Origin: Rhodospirillaceae bacterium
GTDB taxonomy: Bacteria > Pseudomonadota > Alphaproteobacteria > MPNO01 > UBA2964
NCBI GenBank assembly: GCA_002720855.1
Contig: PBIN01000001.1
Span: 62,001 to 126,000 of the forward strand
Direction of reading: 5' to 3'
DNA: 64,000 bases
Within the stretch, counting starts at the first letter, position 1. The number at the start of each line of letters is the position of its first letter. Under the pieces are notes generated by a model. That model was not told where the DNA came from, did no database searches, and saw only the letters and a list, made by a program, of their open reading frames with translations. Shown here in pieces: positions 1 to 7,927 of the stretch. The position numbers and the translations under genes were made by a program.

Positions 1-143
1 ACAAATGGCAGGATCTTGGAAAACTCTGCACCCACAACTATACGCTAGGAGAAGCGGAGAAAGCTGTGAAACTGCTTGGTCGTGAAATCCAGGACGGTGA
101 CGAACCAATCCATATCCATCTCGATACAACCGTCGCCCCTTAA
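1..143 (+). CDS. C-terminal end of a probable zinc-binding (MDR-type) alcohol dehydrogenase, 5' truncated by window
   Basis: The reading frame that starts at base 3 is open from the window edge to a TAA at 141-143, giving about 46 residues. The tail (YTLGEAEKAVKLLGREI, then an IHIHLDT strand) resembles the last helix and strand of medium-chain zinc alcohol dehydrogenases, where a sequence of the form lxEAxxAlxll is followed by a final beta strand. No catalytic residue lies in the visible part, so the family call is an inference from this short tail. The next gene starts 9 bases after the stop, which suggests one operon. Confidence 0.45.
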   Translation, partial: KWQDLGKLCTHNYTLGEAEKAVKLLGREIQDGDEPIHIHLDTTVAP

Positions 144-152
144 GGAAACCTC

Positions 153-1118
153 ATGAGTGACAGACTCTCCATCCGGCTCGCCGCTGGCTCCGGACCAACA
201 TTTGGTGTCGATGACCTCTCTTGCGCGGCAGCAACCCTACTAGGCTGCTGGGAAGATGAGGGACTCGACGTAACCTGGACACCGGTACATGGCGGTGTCG
301 CCGCCATGCAGGCTGTGCTTGATGATGTCGTTGATGTTTCTTATGGCGGTTTGGGACCTGTTCTCAAATTTAGATCGGAGGGACAGCCGGTTCGTGTCAT
401 TGTGTCGATGGCACGCGGACTAGCACAGAATCTCGTTACTCAGAAAAGGATCACTGATCCCGAACAACTTCGCGGCTGTTCATGGGCACTCGACGGGTTT
501 GGCGCTCTTAGCCACCATATGGCACGCTTATTGGTTGCTGCTCTGAACATCGACGAAAATGAAATAGACTGGCAGGCCGTTGGACCACCACCGGAACGCA
601 TTGACCGTCTACTGGCGGATACCATTGATGTTTCATTGATCCGGGTAGAGGAAGCCATTTCGTTAAATCATGACGAAAGCAATAATCTCCATAATTTGCT
701 TGGATTTGCGGATCTTAAGAAACTGGTTCCTGTCCAGCCCCACGGCGTGCTCGGAACAACCGAAGCATATGAGAACGATCATCCGGAAGAGCTCGTGCGC
801 CTGACACGGGGTATGATTAAAGCGTCACGCGCTCTGCATGAGGATTTTTCCAACTTTAAGAAGGTTTACGATCACTATGTCACTGTCCCTGTTCCGGACG
901 AGGACGTAAGAAAAATCTGGCAACAGGAACATGACACCGCTGGCTTTGCTGTTAATGGCGAGCTGACCCATGGCCATTGGCGAGATGAAATGGACCTGTT
1001 TTACAAGCTCAATCCGGACTTGCCGCGCGTAACACGTGAAGATGTAATCGCCGAGAATTTTGTGGCGGACGCCTTAGCGGCGATCGGTGTCGTATCAGGC
1101 GAAGACGCGCCGGAGTAA
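153..1118 (+). CDS. THI5/NMT1 (SsuA-like) periplasmic-binding-fold protein, no signal peptide
   Basis: This 321-residue protein has the class II periplasmic-binding fold typical of the NMT1/THI5/SsuA group. Visible features are an N-terminal strand followed by LGCWEDEGLDVTWTPVHGG (the usual xxGxFxxEGLdVxxxxxxGG), then VDVSYGGLGP, and a mid-domain LRGCSWALDGFG hinge segment. There is no N-terminal hydrophobic signal, which is unusual for a transporter component, and no ABC permease or ATPase lies nearby. It could be a cytosolic enzyme or sensor with this fold: yeast Thi5 and 4,5-dihydroxyphthalate decarboxylase are known precedents. The start ATG at 153 has AAGGAAA upstream. It follows the truncated dehydrogenase by 9 bases. 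Confidence 0.75.
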   Translation: MSDRLSIRLAAGSGPTFGVDDLSCAAATLLGCWEDEGLDVTWTPVHGGVAAMQAVLDDVVDVSYGGLGPVLKFRSEGQPVRVIVSMARGLAQNLVTQKRITDPEQLRGCSWALDGFGALSHHMARLLVAALNIDENEIDWQAVGPPPERIDRLLADTIDVSLIRVEEAISLNHDESNNLHNLLGFADLKKLVPVQPHGVLGTTEAYENDHPEELVRLTRGMIKASRALHEDFSNFKKVYDHYVTVPVPDEDVRKIWQQEHDTAGFAVNGELTHGHWRDEMDLFYKLNPDLPRVTREDVIAENFVADALAAIGVVSGEDAPE

Positions 1119-1125
1119 TGCGGCG

Positions 1126-1851
1126 CTATTCCGCAAACAATCGACCCAGTGCGGTAATATTATCGCGGTGACCGGCGAGACGCAGCGCGGACCAGAGCGC
1201 TGCCTGATTGCTGGTAATGACCGGCCTGTCTAGTTCGGACTCCAAAGCTGGAATGACCTCGACGCTTCGGATATTTGCGCAACTGATGAAATAGGCGTCT
1301 GCATCGTCGTTACGCATCGCTCTCGTATTCTCGAACCAATATTCCGGCGGCGTACTGCAGTAAGCGTCACTACCGCCGAGCCCCATTGCCTTGTCGGAAA
1401 CTATTTCCAAACCCGCTTCCCTTAGAAACTCTAATTTTCGATCATGTCCTTCTTGCGGCGTTTCCGAAATAAAAACCAGCTTCTTCGCCTCCAGGGCATC
1501 AAATGCATCCATCAGAGAAGACGCCGCCGATGCGGCCGGTTTGCCGGTTAATTCTTCAATTTCAGAGATAATATCCCGCTCCTTCTCAACACCGCCAGAC
1601 ATCGATGTCCCAGTACATTGCAGCACTGTTACATCGCATTTTGCATCGCCAAGAAGTTCTGCTGCCAGCAAAATGTGTGGCGTTAGCTCGTCCAAAGGCG
1701 CGCGATGCCGGTTGGTCATCCCGATGCGATTAAAGTGTGGCACAACATCATTGGGGCAATAATGCTGAAGCTGTGGTTCGACCATCCTGTTAGAAGAAGG
1801 GATGATAAACCCTAACCGGGCACGCGGAACGATTGGATCAAACCCGCTCAT
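1126..1851 (-). CDS. Asp/Glu racemase superfamily protein, maleate cis-trans isomerase/arylmalonate decarboxylase type
   Basis: The 241-residue product has the two half-domains of the Asp/Glu racemase superfamily. C79 (VLQCTGTSMSGG) and C191 (YFISCANIRS) sit where maleate isomerases carry their two catalytic cysteines. The N-terminal RLGFIIPSSNRMVEPQ segment is also typical of the maleate isomerase/arylmalonate decarboxylase branch. Known members isomerise maleate to fumarate or decarboxylate substituted malonates; which applies here cannot be read from sequence. The upstream amidohydrolase ends in TGA immediately before this ATG, with no spacing, so the two are translationally coupled. The gene is convergent with the THI5-like gene. 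Confidence 0.8.
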   Translation of the reverse strand: MSGFDPIVPRARLGFIIPSSNRMVEPQLQHYCPNDVVPHFNRIGMTNRHRAPLDELTPHILLAAELLGDAKCDVTVLQCTGTSMSGGVEKERDIISEIEELTGKPAASAASSLMDAFDALEAKKLVFISETPQEGHDRKLEFLREAGLEIVSDKAMGLGGSDAYCSTPPEYWFENTRAMRNDDADAYFISCANIRSVEVIPALESELDRPVITSNQAALWSALRLAGHRDNITALGRLFAE

Positions 1852-2847
1852 TCAGGTGCCGAGAATAAGTTTTCTTGTATTATCTTCGTAGATCGCCTGC
1901 CGATCGTCGTCAGTGCAATTCAGAGTTTCAATGACATTGATCGTATCGCGAATATTGTCTTCCCCACCTGAAAGATCGTACGGCGCATCGGTCGCAAAGA
2001 AAGAACTGCCGGCCCCGAAAAAATCCAAACCGGCCTGACTTTGTGCCTTAGCACCAAACATCGCGGTGTCGCCATAGAACATTTTGAAATAATCAAGCAG
2101 GGGTTTTTCCAAATCCTCTGCAAACGACTTACCATCTGCCGTTGACGTGGCGTTCCGTGCTTCCCATAACGGCATCCTGCCCTCGGCATGCGGAATATAA
2201 GCACCCCAGTGATGGGCCATGACATGGAAATTCGGTATTTCATCAAACATTCCCGAACACGCCATGCGACACATTGCAGCGGTTGTTTCATAAGCCCAGC
2301 CGATGCCCCAGAAAATTTCGTAATGCGATTGATCTTCTGTCAGATAATCAGCATGGCTGGCCGGACGAGTTGGATGTAACCAGACGCATTTTCCACGTTC
2401 GGCAATTTTGGCAAAGATATCCCTGAACTCCGGCGCATCGAGCGGTTTACCACCGACATTTGAATGGATCTGAAACCCTACTGCACCATGCTCGTCCAGA
2501 ACCCGGTCAACCTCTTTGATTGCTTCTTCCGTATTGTTCATCGGCAATGCCGCGATGAACCACGGCATACGATCTGAATATTCCCTGCAAATACGGGCCA
2601 TACCATCGTTGGCCACGCGGGCCAGATCTGGCGAGTCATTCGGCCCGGCAATCATATCGAGCGGCGGCTGCGAAATCGAAATGATCTGCTGATAATTATC
2701 GAACTTCTCGATGACCTTCATTCGGGCATCCATGTCATAGAGCTCTTCCATAGCTTTCCAGCGCTTTACGGCACGGGCCGGCATCAGCTTTTCAGCTGCT
2801 TCAAAAAACTCATTGGGAAATACATGATTAAAAACGTCGATCTTCAT
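1852..2847 (-). CDS. Metal-dependent amidohydrolase (amidohydrolase 2 / ACMSD-like family)
   Basis: This is a TIM-barrel amidohydrolase of 331 residues. The start is placed at the ATG at 2847 (MKIDVFNHVF), preceded by AAAGGA, rather than at an in-frame codon 33 bases upstream. Metal-site candidates are the His in FNHVFP, the barrel histidines in VWLHPTRP and VMAHHWGAYIPH, and the Asp in FFATDAPYD. The usual first HxH is here N-H-V, so one ligand is replaced. Family members hydrolyse C-N bonds or decarboxylate (ACMSD, gamma-resorcylate decarboxylase). It forms an operon with the racemase-family gene and is divergent from the flavoprotein at 3003. Confidence 0.8.
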   Translation of the reverse strand: MKIDVFNHVFPNEFFEAAEKLMPARAVKRWKAMEELYDMDARMKVIEKFDNYQQIISISQPPLDMIAGPNDSPDLARVANDGMARICREYSDRMPWFIAALPMNNTEEAIKEVDRVLDEHGAVGFQIHSNVGGKPLDAPEFRDIFAKIAERGKCVWLHPTRPASHADYLTEDQSHYEIFWGIGWAYETTAAMCRMACSGMFDEIPNFHVMAHHWGAYIPHAEGRMPLWEARNATSTADGKSFAEDLEKPLLDYFKMFYGDTAMFGAKAQSQAGLDFFGAGSSFFATDAPYDLSGGEDNIRDTINVIETLNCTDDDRQAIYEDNTRKLILGT

Positions 2848-3002
2848 TACGCATCCTTTGTTGGTATTGGCAGCAAACAAACTCGTCCCCTACGCTACCG
2901 CAGACTCGGGAACCACAGTAGGGTCAATTTTCATGGCCTTGGCAGAAAACAGGTCGTTGAATAAGTTCATTGAAACAAATCCGTTTTGCAGAAGGAGACT
3001 TT

Positions 3003-4490
3003 GTGACCGAAGAGCAATCTTTAAGTTGCGACGTTTTGGTTATTGGCGGTGGCGGGGCCGGTCTCGCATCCGCCATTGAGGCCCGCACGCAAGGGGCAAA
3101 TGTTCTGCTTATCGAAAAGAATCCTGAGCTCGGAGGGACAACCGCCTGGTCAATCGGTTCTTTTTCGGCGACACAAACCCCGCATCAAGTCACTGAGGGC
3201 ATCGACGACTCTCCCGACGAACATTATGAAGATATGCCGAAATTCTCCGGCCCACTCGCCGATCGCGACAATCCAGCCCTCAGGCGAATATTCGTCGATA
3301 ATGCCAACGATACGCTACGCTGGCTCATGTCAATGGGCGTCGAATTCTTTGGGCCAATGCCAGAACCACCGCATCGCAAACCGCGTATGCATAATGTCCT
3401 GCCAAATTCACGCGCCTATATTCATCACCTTGGTAAACATGCCAAAAAAATTGGAATCGAAATCCGGTGCAACAGCCGGGCCAACAAATTTCTGCTCGAA
3501 GATGATCGTGTTATCGGGGCGCGCTGCGAGATGCCGTCGGGAATTACCGATGTGAAAGCCAAGGCGGTTGTTTTAGCCAGCGGTGATTACGCCGCCAATG
3601 CAGACCTCAAAGCCAAATATATTTCTCCCGAAGTCGCCAAGGTAGATGCAATGAATCCAAACGCAACGGGTGATGGTCATGAAATGGCCTTTCCGCTAGG
3701 GGCCAAGGTATTAAATGGCGATGTATTGTCAGGACCGACCTTGCGCTTCATACCGCCACCGACCGAGTCAATTGAACGTATGCTGCCGCCATGGCCGCTC
3801 ATTACAAAGGTTATGCGGTTCGCCCTGAAATATTTGCCGGGACGACTGCTCCGTCCATTCGTGCTCGGTTTTACGACAACATCGATGGCACCCGAACTGG
3901 ACCTTTTTTCAAATGGCGCCCTTCTCGTTAATAAGAACGGACAGCGAATTACCGGTGACACCTCCAAGCTTGGCCTCACAATCGCATCCGAGCCAGAGAA
4001 AATCGGTTACGTTTTGTTTGATAGCGAACTAGCAGCCCGCTATTCAGCTTGGCCACACTTTATTGCGACAGCGCCGGGTATCTCTTATGCCTATCTGGAT
4101 GATTTTCGTAGGACGCGACCGGATATTTTTAATAAAGCCGATACTGTTGCGGAACTCGCAGACGCACTTTCTATGTCCCCTGACCAACTAAACACCTCAA
4201 TCGAGGAACACAATTCAGTAAGCGACGTCAAAATTAGCACGCCGCCCTTTCACGCTCTGGGTCCCGCGAAAAGTTATGTCGTTTTGACTGACGGCGGGCT
4301 CGCGGTTGATGACGAGCATCGACTTCTGGGCGGGGATGACCAACCTATACCGGGATTATTCGCAGCAGGTTCCGCTGGTCAGGGTGGTCTCATGCTAAAA
4401 GGACATGGCCATCACATCGGATGGGCATTCACATCGGGACGTCGAGCCGGCAGACACGCCGCAATGGAAGCCGGAATCAACGTCAATTGA
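3003..4490 (+). CDS. FAD-dependent dehydrogenase (fumarate reductase / 3-ketosteroid-delta1-dehydrogenase type)
   Basis: The product is 495 residues. The open frame begins earlier with a TTG at 2970, but AAGGAG at 2992-2997 lies 5 bases before the GTG at 3003, so that start is preferred. The N-terminus has the Rossmann fingerprint VLVIGGGGAGLASAIEA, followed by the ELGGTTAWSIGSFSA segment typical of FAD_binding_2 flavoproteins. The C-terminus has the FAD-binding LFAAGSAGQGGLMLKGHG, with GWAFTSGRRAG at the end. The family transfers hydride between flavin and an alpha,beta position of a carbonyl or carboxylate substrate. Its position just before the tctCAB genes suggests it acts on the imported compound. 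Confidence 0.85.
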   Translation: MTEEQSLSCDVLVIGGGGAGLASAIEARTQGANVLLIEKNPELGGTTAWSIGSFSATQTPHQVTEGIDDSPDEHYEDMPKFSGPLADRDNPALRRIFVDNANDTLRWLMSMGVEFFGPMPEPPHRKPRMHNVLPNSRAYIHHLGKHAKKIGIEIRCNSRANKFLLEDDRVIGARCEMPSGITDVKAKAVVLASGDYAANADLKAKYISPEVAKVDAMNPNATGDGHEMAFPLGAKVLNGDVLSGPTLRFIPPPTESIERMLPPWPLITKVMRFALKYLPGRLLRPFVLGFTTTSMAPELDLFSNGALLVNKNGQRITGDTSKLGLTIASEPEKIGYVLFDSELAARYSAWPHFIATAPGISYAYLDDFRRTRPDIFNKADTVAELADALSMSPDQLNTSIEEHNSVSDVKISTPPFHALGPAKSYVVLTDGGLAVDDEHRLLGGDDQPIPGLFAAGSAGQGGLMLKGHGHHIGWAFTSGRRAGRHAAMEAGINVN

Positions 4491-4509
4491 ATCCGTTGTA
4501 ACATTCCCC

Positions 4510-4560
4510 AACCTCCTTTAGCGTCAAAATTGAAAAATAAAAGATTGGCAGAAGGAGGTT
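4510..4560 (+). promoter_or_regulatory. Potential RBS-sequestering hairpin (intramolecular anti-Shine-Dalgarno) upstream of tctC
   Basis: AACCTCCTT at 4510-4518 is the exact reverse complement of AAGGAGGTT at 4552-4560, which is the Shine-Dalgarno sequence of the gene starting at 4567. A flanking T-G wobble extends the pairing to 10 base pairs around a loop of about 30 bases rich in A. In the transcript this would hide the ribosome-binding site. No ligand-binding aptamer is recognisable. Function is inferred from complementarity only. Confidence 0.5.
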
Positions 4561-4566
4561 ACGAAA

Positions 4567-5823
4567 ATGAGGAAACTTACAGGATTTACTGCACTAACCG
4601 GCCTATTGGCTGGCACGGTCGCGCTGGGAGTTATCGATACGCCGACCACCCTTGCCCAAGGTTTTTATAAAGGCAAAACCGTCAAAATGATCATTCGTTC
4701 CGCACCCGGCGGCGGTTACGATTTTTACGGACGTTTACTTGCACGGCATATGCCGAAATATATTCCTGGCAAACCAAAGTTTGTCGTCATCAATATGCCC
4801 GGTGCTGGTGGCATTGTCGCTGCAAATTATATGGCTAATCGGGCCAAGAAAAACGGAACGGAGATTGCCATTTTGACTCGTGAACTTGCGCTCGCGCAGC
4901 GGACTAAAGCCGTCGGCGTAAAGTACGACTTGAGCAAATTGAATGCGATCGGCAGCGCGGCGTCGTCGACCTTTATGATCGTTATGGGCAAAAATCAGCC
5001 GATCAAAACCTACAAACAACTGAAGGCCGCAAAAAAGACAATTCGGTTTGCGGCTACGGGCCCTGGTTCGGGCTCCTACCAGTATCCCGCACTCCTGAAA
5101 CAGGACGGATTCAATGTTAAAATAATTAGCGGATTTAGTGGTGGTCAAAACCGGTTTCTGGCTATTGAACGCGGCGATGTTCACGGTACAGCCAACAGCT
5201 ATGAGAGTACCCGCAAAGCAATTCAAGAGCTTGGCCTAATCCCTGTCGCCTATAACGGCGCTCCCAATGCTGCGCTCAAGGGTGTCCCACATATGGGCAG
5301 CCTTTTGTCGAAGCAGGGACAACAACTCGCTGCGTTGCTCGGTGCTCCATTGGCAGCAGGCCGTCCCTTCTTCACAACGGGCGGCGTACCCTCAGGACGC
5401 CTAAAAATATTGCGGTCGGCCTTTAAATCAGCATTGCATGATAAAGACCTGTTAAAGGAAGCAAAACGAGCCAAACGCAATGTCGCATGGACTGCTCCCG
5501 CCCTAATGGAAAGAATCAACGGGGAGATTTTGGGCGCATCTGACAAGGTAATCGCGCTTTATAAATCGGGCGCGAAGAAACCTAAGAAAGACATTTCCAA
5601 GTTTCTGCGTCACACGGGCAAGGTCACTAAAATCAAACGCGGTGGCCGACGTATTTGGATCTCCCATAAGGGTGCAGATGTGATGGCAAAAGTTTCGGGA
5701 TCCCGAACCAAAGTCACGCTCAATGGCAAAAAGGTGAAACGTAAGAAGATCAAAGTTGGCATGACCTGTAAATTCACCTATCCAAAACCCGGTAAAGAAG
5801 CCGCGATGGTGGACTGCAAATAA
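4567..5823 (+). CDS. tctC: Tripartite tricarboxylate transporter substrate-binding protein (TctC/Bug family) with a basic C-terminal extension
   Basis: The product is 418 residues with a signal peptide (MRKLTGFTALTGLLAGTVAL, cleavage likely near LAQG). Residues of about 30-330 carry Bug-family features: FYKGKTVKMIIRSAPGGGYD and the MPGAGGIVAANYM loop, which contact the carboxylate ligand. It should be the periplasmic receptor for the TctA/TctB pair downstream. Bug proteins are usually about 320-330 residues. This one has a tail of about 80 residues very rich in Lys/Arg, beta-strand-like, with two Cys (MTCKF, MVDCK) that could form a disulphide. The Shine-Dalgarno sequence AAGGAGG is strong but can be masked by an upstream complement. 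Confidence 0.9.
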   Translation: MRKLTGFTALTGLLAGTVALGVIDTPTTLAQGFYKGKTVKMIIRSAPGGGYDFYGRLLARHMPKYIPGKPKFVVINMPGAGGIVAANYMANRAKKNGTEIAILTRELALAQRTKAVGVKYDLSKLNAIGSAASSTFMIVMGKNQPIKTYKQLKAAKKTIRFAATGPGSGSYQYPALLKQDGFNVKIISGFSGGQNRFLAIERGDVHGTANSYESTRKAIQELGLIPVAYNGAPNAALKGVPHMGSLLSKQGQQLAALLGAPLAAGRPFFTTGGVPSGRLKILRSAFKSALHDKDLLKEAKRAKRNVAWTAPALMERINGEILGASDKVIALYKSGAKKPKKDISKFLRHTGKVTKIKRGGRRIWISHKGADVMAKVSGSRTKVTLNGKKVKRKKIKVGMTCKFTYPKPGKEAAMVDCK

Positions 5824-5881
5824 AGTGTCGGGGGGCGTCTTAACGGACGGCCCCTTCGTTTGTTGATACCGGGAGATCGTG

Positions 5882-7378
5882 ATGATCGACGCCGCCATTG
5901 ATGGCCTGCTTGGTATTTTGCAGTGGAAAGCGTTTTTGCTGATGATGGTGGGCATCGTCATCAGCTCAACGCTGGTTGCTATGCCCGGAATAGGTAGCAA
6001 AACGGCGATTGCTCTTCTTCTGCCGGTAGCGTTTGTGCTCAATAAATTTGAGGCGATTTGCCTGATAATGAGCGTCTGGGCGGTGAGTAACACCGCCAAC
6101 TCAATCACCTCCATTCTTTTTAGCGTTCCTGGCGGTGGTGGATCGCAAGCGACAATTATGGATGGTTATCCTATGGCCAAAAAAGGTGAAGCTGCACGTG
6201 CGCTTGCGGCCGCTTTTACCTCCTCAGCCATCGGCGGCATTATCGGCGCCATCGTTTTGCTCATAGCCATTCCTGTCCTGCGTCCACTGGTCCTTTTATT
6301 GGGGCCACCGGAATTCTTCATGCTCGTTATGGTCGGTATCGCCATGGTCGGTGCACTGAGCGGTAAGGCACCTGTAAAAGGGATTATTGCTGGCGGAATC
6401 GGATTGATCATCTCGATGGTCGGCGTTCATGTCATTACCGGGCTTCATCGCTTTACATTTGACCAGATATTTCTGATCGACGGATTTAAATTGATTCCAG
6501 TAACGATCGGTCTCTTTGCAATTCCCGAACTCATTTATATGGGCGTCAAAGGAACAGGGATTTCCGATTTACCCCTCGGCGACCTTGGCAAAGGTCGTAA
6601 GCAAGGCATTAAGGATGCGTTCACCCATCGTTGGTTGGTCTTCCGAAGCAGCCTTATTGGCGTTTGGGTAGGCATTATTCCCGGGCTTGGTTCAGCAGTC
6701 GCGGACTGGTTCGCCTATGGCAGCGCCAAGCAAACCTGCCCAGGTGCCCGTGAAACTTTCGGCAAAGGTGATGTCCGGGGTGTTATCGCGGTTGATTCCG
6801 CTACAAATGCCAAAGAGGGCGGGTCGTTGATTCCGACACTCGCCTTTGGCATTCCCGGTTCGAGCACTTTGGCATTGATATTTGGCGGTTTGATCATTGT
6901 TGGGATCACACCCGGCCGCGATATGTTGACGAAAGACCTACATCTGACTTTCTCAATGATTTGGCTTCTGATAATCGGAACAATCATTACATCCATATTA
7001 TGCCTTGCTTTCACACGCCAACTCGCGATGGCAACCAAATTGCGCCCATCTTTAATGATCCCCATAATTCTGGCGATGGCGGTAATTGGCAGTTTTGCAG
7101 CTGCCAGCCGTTTTGAAGACGTTTTGATAATGCTTGCCTTTGGCACCATTGGGTATTTCATGCGGGCTGCCGGTTGGCCTCGTCCACCATTGCTTCTCGG
7201 CCTGGTTCTTGGACCAATTGCCGAACGCCACATGTGGACATCAGTTCAACTTCACGGGGCCGAATTCCTTTGGCGGCCCGGTGTCCTGGTTATATTTGCG
7301 ATTCTCGTTGTTTGTGTGAGTTATCCGATGTGGCAAGACCGCAACTCAAAGCTCCGCGCCCGGGAAACAGAGGCTTGA
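5882..7378 (+). CDS. tctA: Tripartite tricarboxylate transporter large permease TctA
   Basis: This 498-residue polytopic membrane protein has the hallmarks of TctA: an N-terminal GIVISSTLVAMPGIGSKTAI motif, a second GIIPGLGSAVADWFAYG motif in the repeated half (the two inverted halves), and FGIPGSSTLALIFGGL. About 11-12 membrane segments are evident. It imports the carboxylate delivered by the TctC receptor using an ion gradient. The ATG at 5882 has GGGAG six bases upstream; a GTG immediately before it (5879) is an alternative. The intergenic stretch 5826-5856 could form an imperfect GC-rich stem that would separate tctC expression from tctA. Confidence 0.92.
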   Translation: MIDAAIDGLLGILQWKAFLLMMVGIVISSTLVAMPGIGSKTAIALLLPVAFVLNKFEAICLIMSVWAVSNTANSITSILFSVPGGGGSQATIMDGYPMAKKGEAARALAAAFTSSAIGGIIGAIVLLIAIPVLRPLVLLLGPPEFFMLVMVGIAMVGALSGKAPVKGIIAGGIGLIISMVGVHVITGLHRFTFDQIFLIDGFKLIPVTIGLFAIPELIYMGVKGTGISDLPLGDLGKGRKQGIKDAFTHRWLVFRSSLIGVWVGIIPGLGSAVADWFAYGSAKQTCPGARETFGKGDVRGVIAVDSATNAKEGGSLIPTLAFGIPGSSTLALIFGGLIIVGITPGRDMLTKDLHLTFSMIWLLIIGTIITSILCLAFTRQLAMATKLRPSLMIPIILAMAVIGSFAAASRFEDVLIMLAFGTIGYFMRAAGWPRPPLLLGLVLGPIAERHMWTSVQLHGAEFLWRPGVLVIFAILVVCVSYPMWQDRNSKLRARETEA

Positions 7379-7379
7379 T

Positions 7380-7868
7380 ATGAGTTTGAGATTCCAACCA
7401 CGATCCTTCCTCACTCTGTGTTTTATTGCGCTGTTTGCCTACATCGTTGTGGCGTCGGCTGATATGCCGTTGCAAGCCAAATTATACCCTTGGACCATCG
7501 GCATCATCGCGTTGATCTTACTACTCTATCAGCTTGTTAGAGAGTTATTGCCACCATCTGAACCTGAGACCGACGAAACTGGTGTCGATATTGACTTTAC
7601 CGAGGAAGAGTCCTCGAAAGAGGGCAAAAGACGGGCACTCGAACTCTTTGCCTGGATGTACGGCTTTGCGCTTTTACTCTGGTTAATCGGATTCTTTACT
7701 GCCGTTCCGGTGATGGTCCTAGCCTATATGCTACGTCACAAAGAAACTCTTATAATGACAATATCGTTGCCCTTCGGGGCCGGGCTGGCAACCTGGTACA
7801 TCTTCGGCCATCTACTTCACCTTCCCTTCCCGCCGGGGCTGCTGCTAGAATGGGCTGGCCTGGTCTAA
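7380..7868 (+). CDS. tctB: Tripartite tricarboxylate transporter small membrane subunit TctB
   Basis: The 162-residue product has four predicted membrane helices. An acidic hydrophilic loop between helices 2 and 3 (around residues 58-85, many Glu/Asp) is the common TctB layout. Its ATG lies one base after the tctA stop, so translation is coupled. Gene order C-A-B gives a complete transporter. Sequence identity within the TctB family is low, so the call rests on size, topology and position. Confidence 0.88.
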   Translation: MSLRFQPRSFLTLCFIALFAYIVVASADMPLQAKLYPWTIGIIALILLLYQLVRELLPPSEPETDETGVDIDFTEEESSKEGKRRALELFAWMYGFALLLWLIGFFTAVPVMVLAYMLRHKETLIMTISLPFGAGLATWYIFGHLLHLPFPPGLLLEWAGLV

Positions 7869-7927
7869 GGTCCAGAAAAGGCCAAAAAGATCATAAAATT
7901 TCGAATTGATTCTCAACGGGGACCCCT

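Noticed and set aside
440-658. Minus-strand open frame of 72 codons inside the first THI5-like gene
   Set aside because: It lies fully within a well-supported gene on the other strand, with biased composition and no ribosome-binding site.
5826-5856. Rho-independent terminator between tctC and tctA
   Set aside because: The stem is interrupted by an internal loop and the T run is broken, so only a weak attenuating structure can be suggested.
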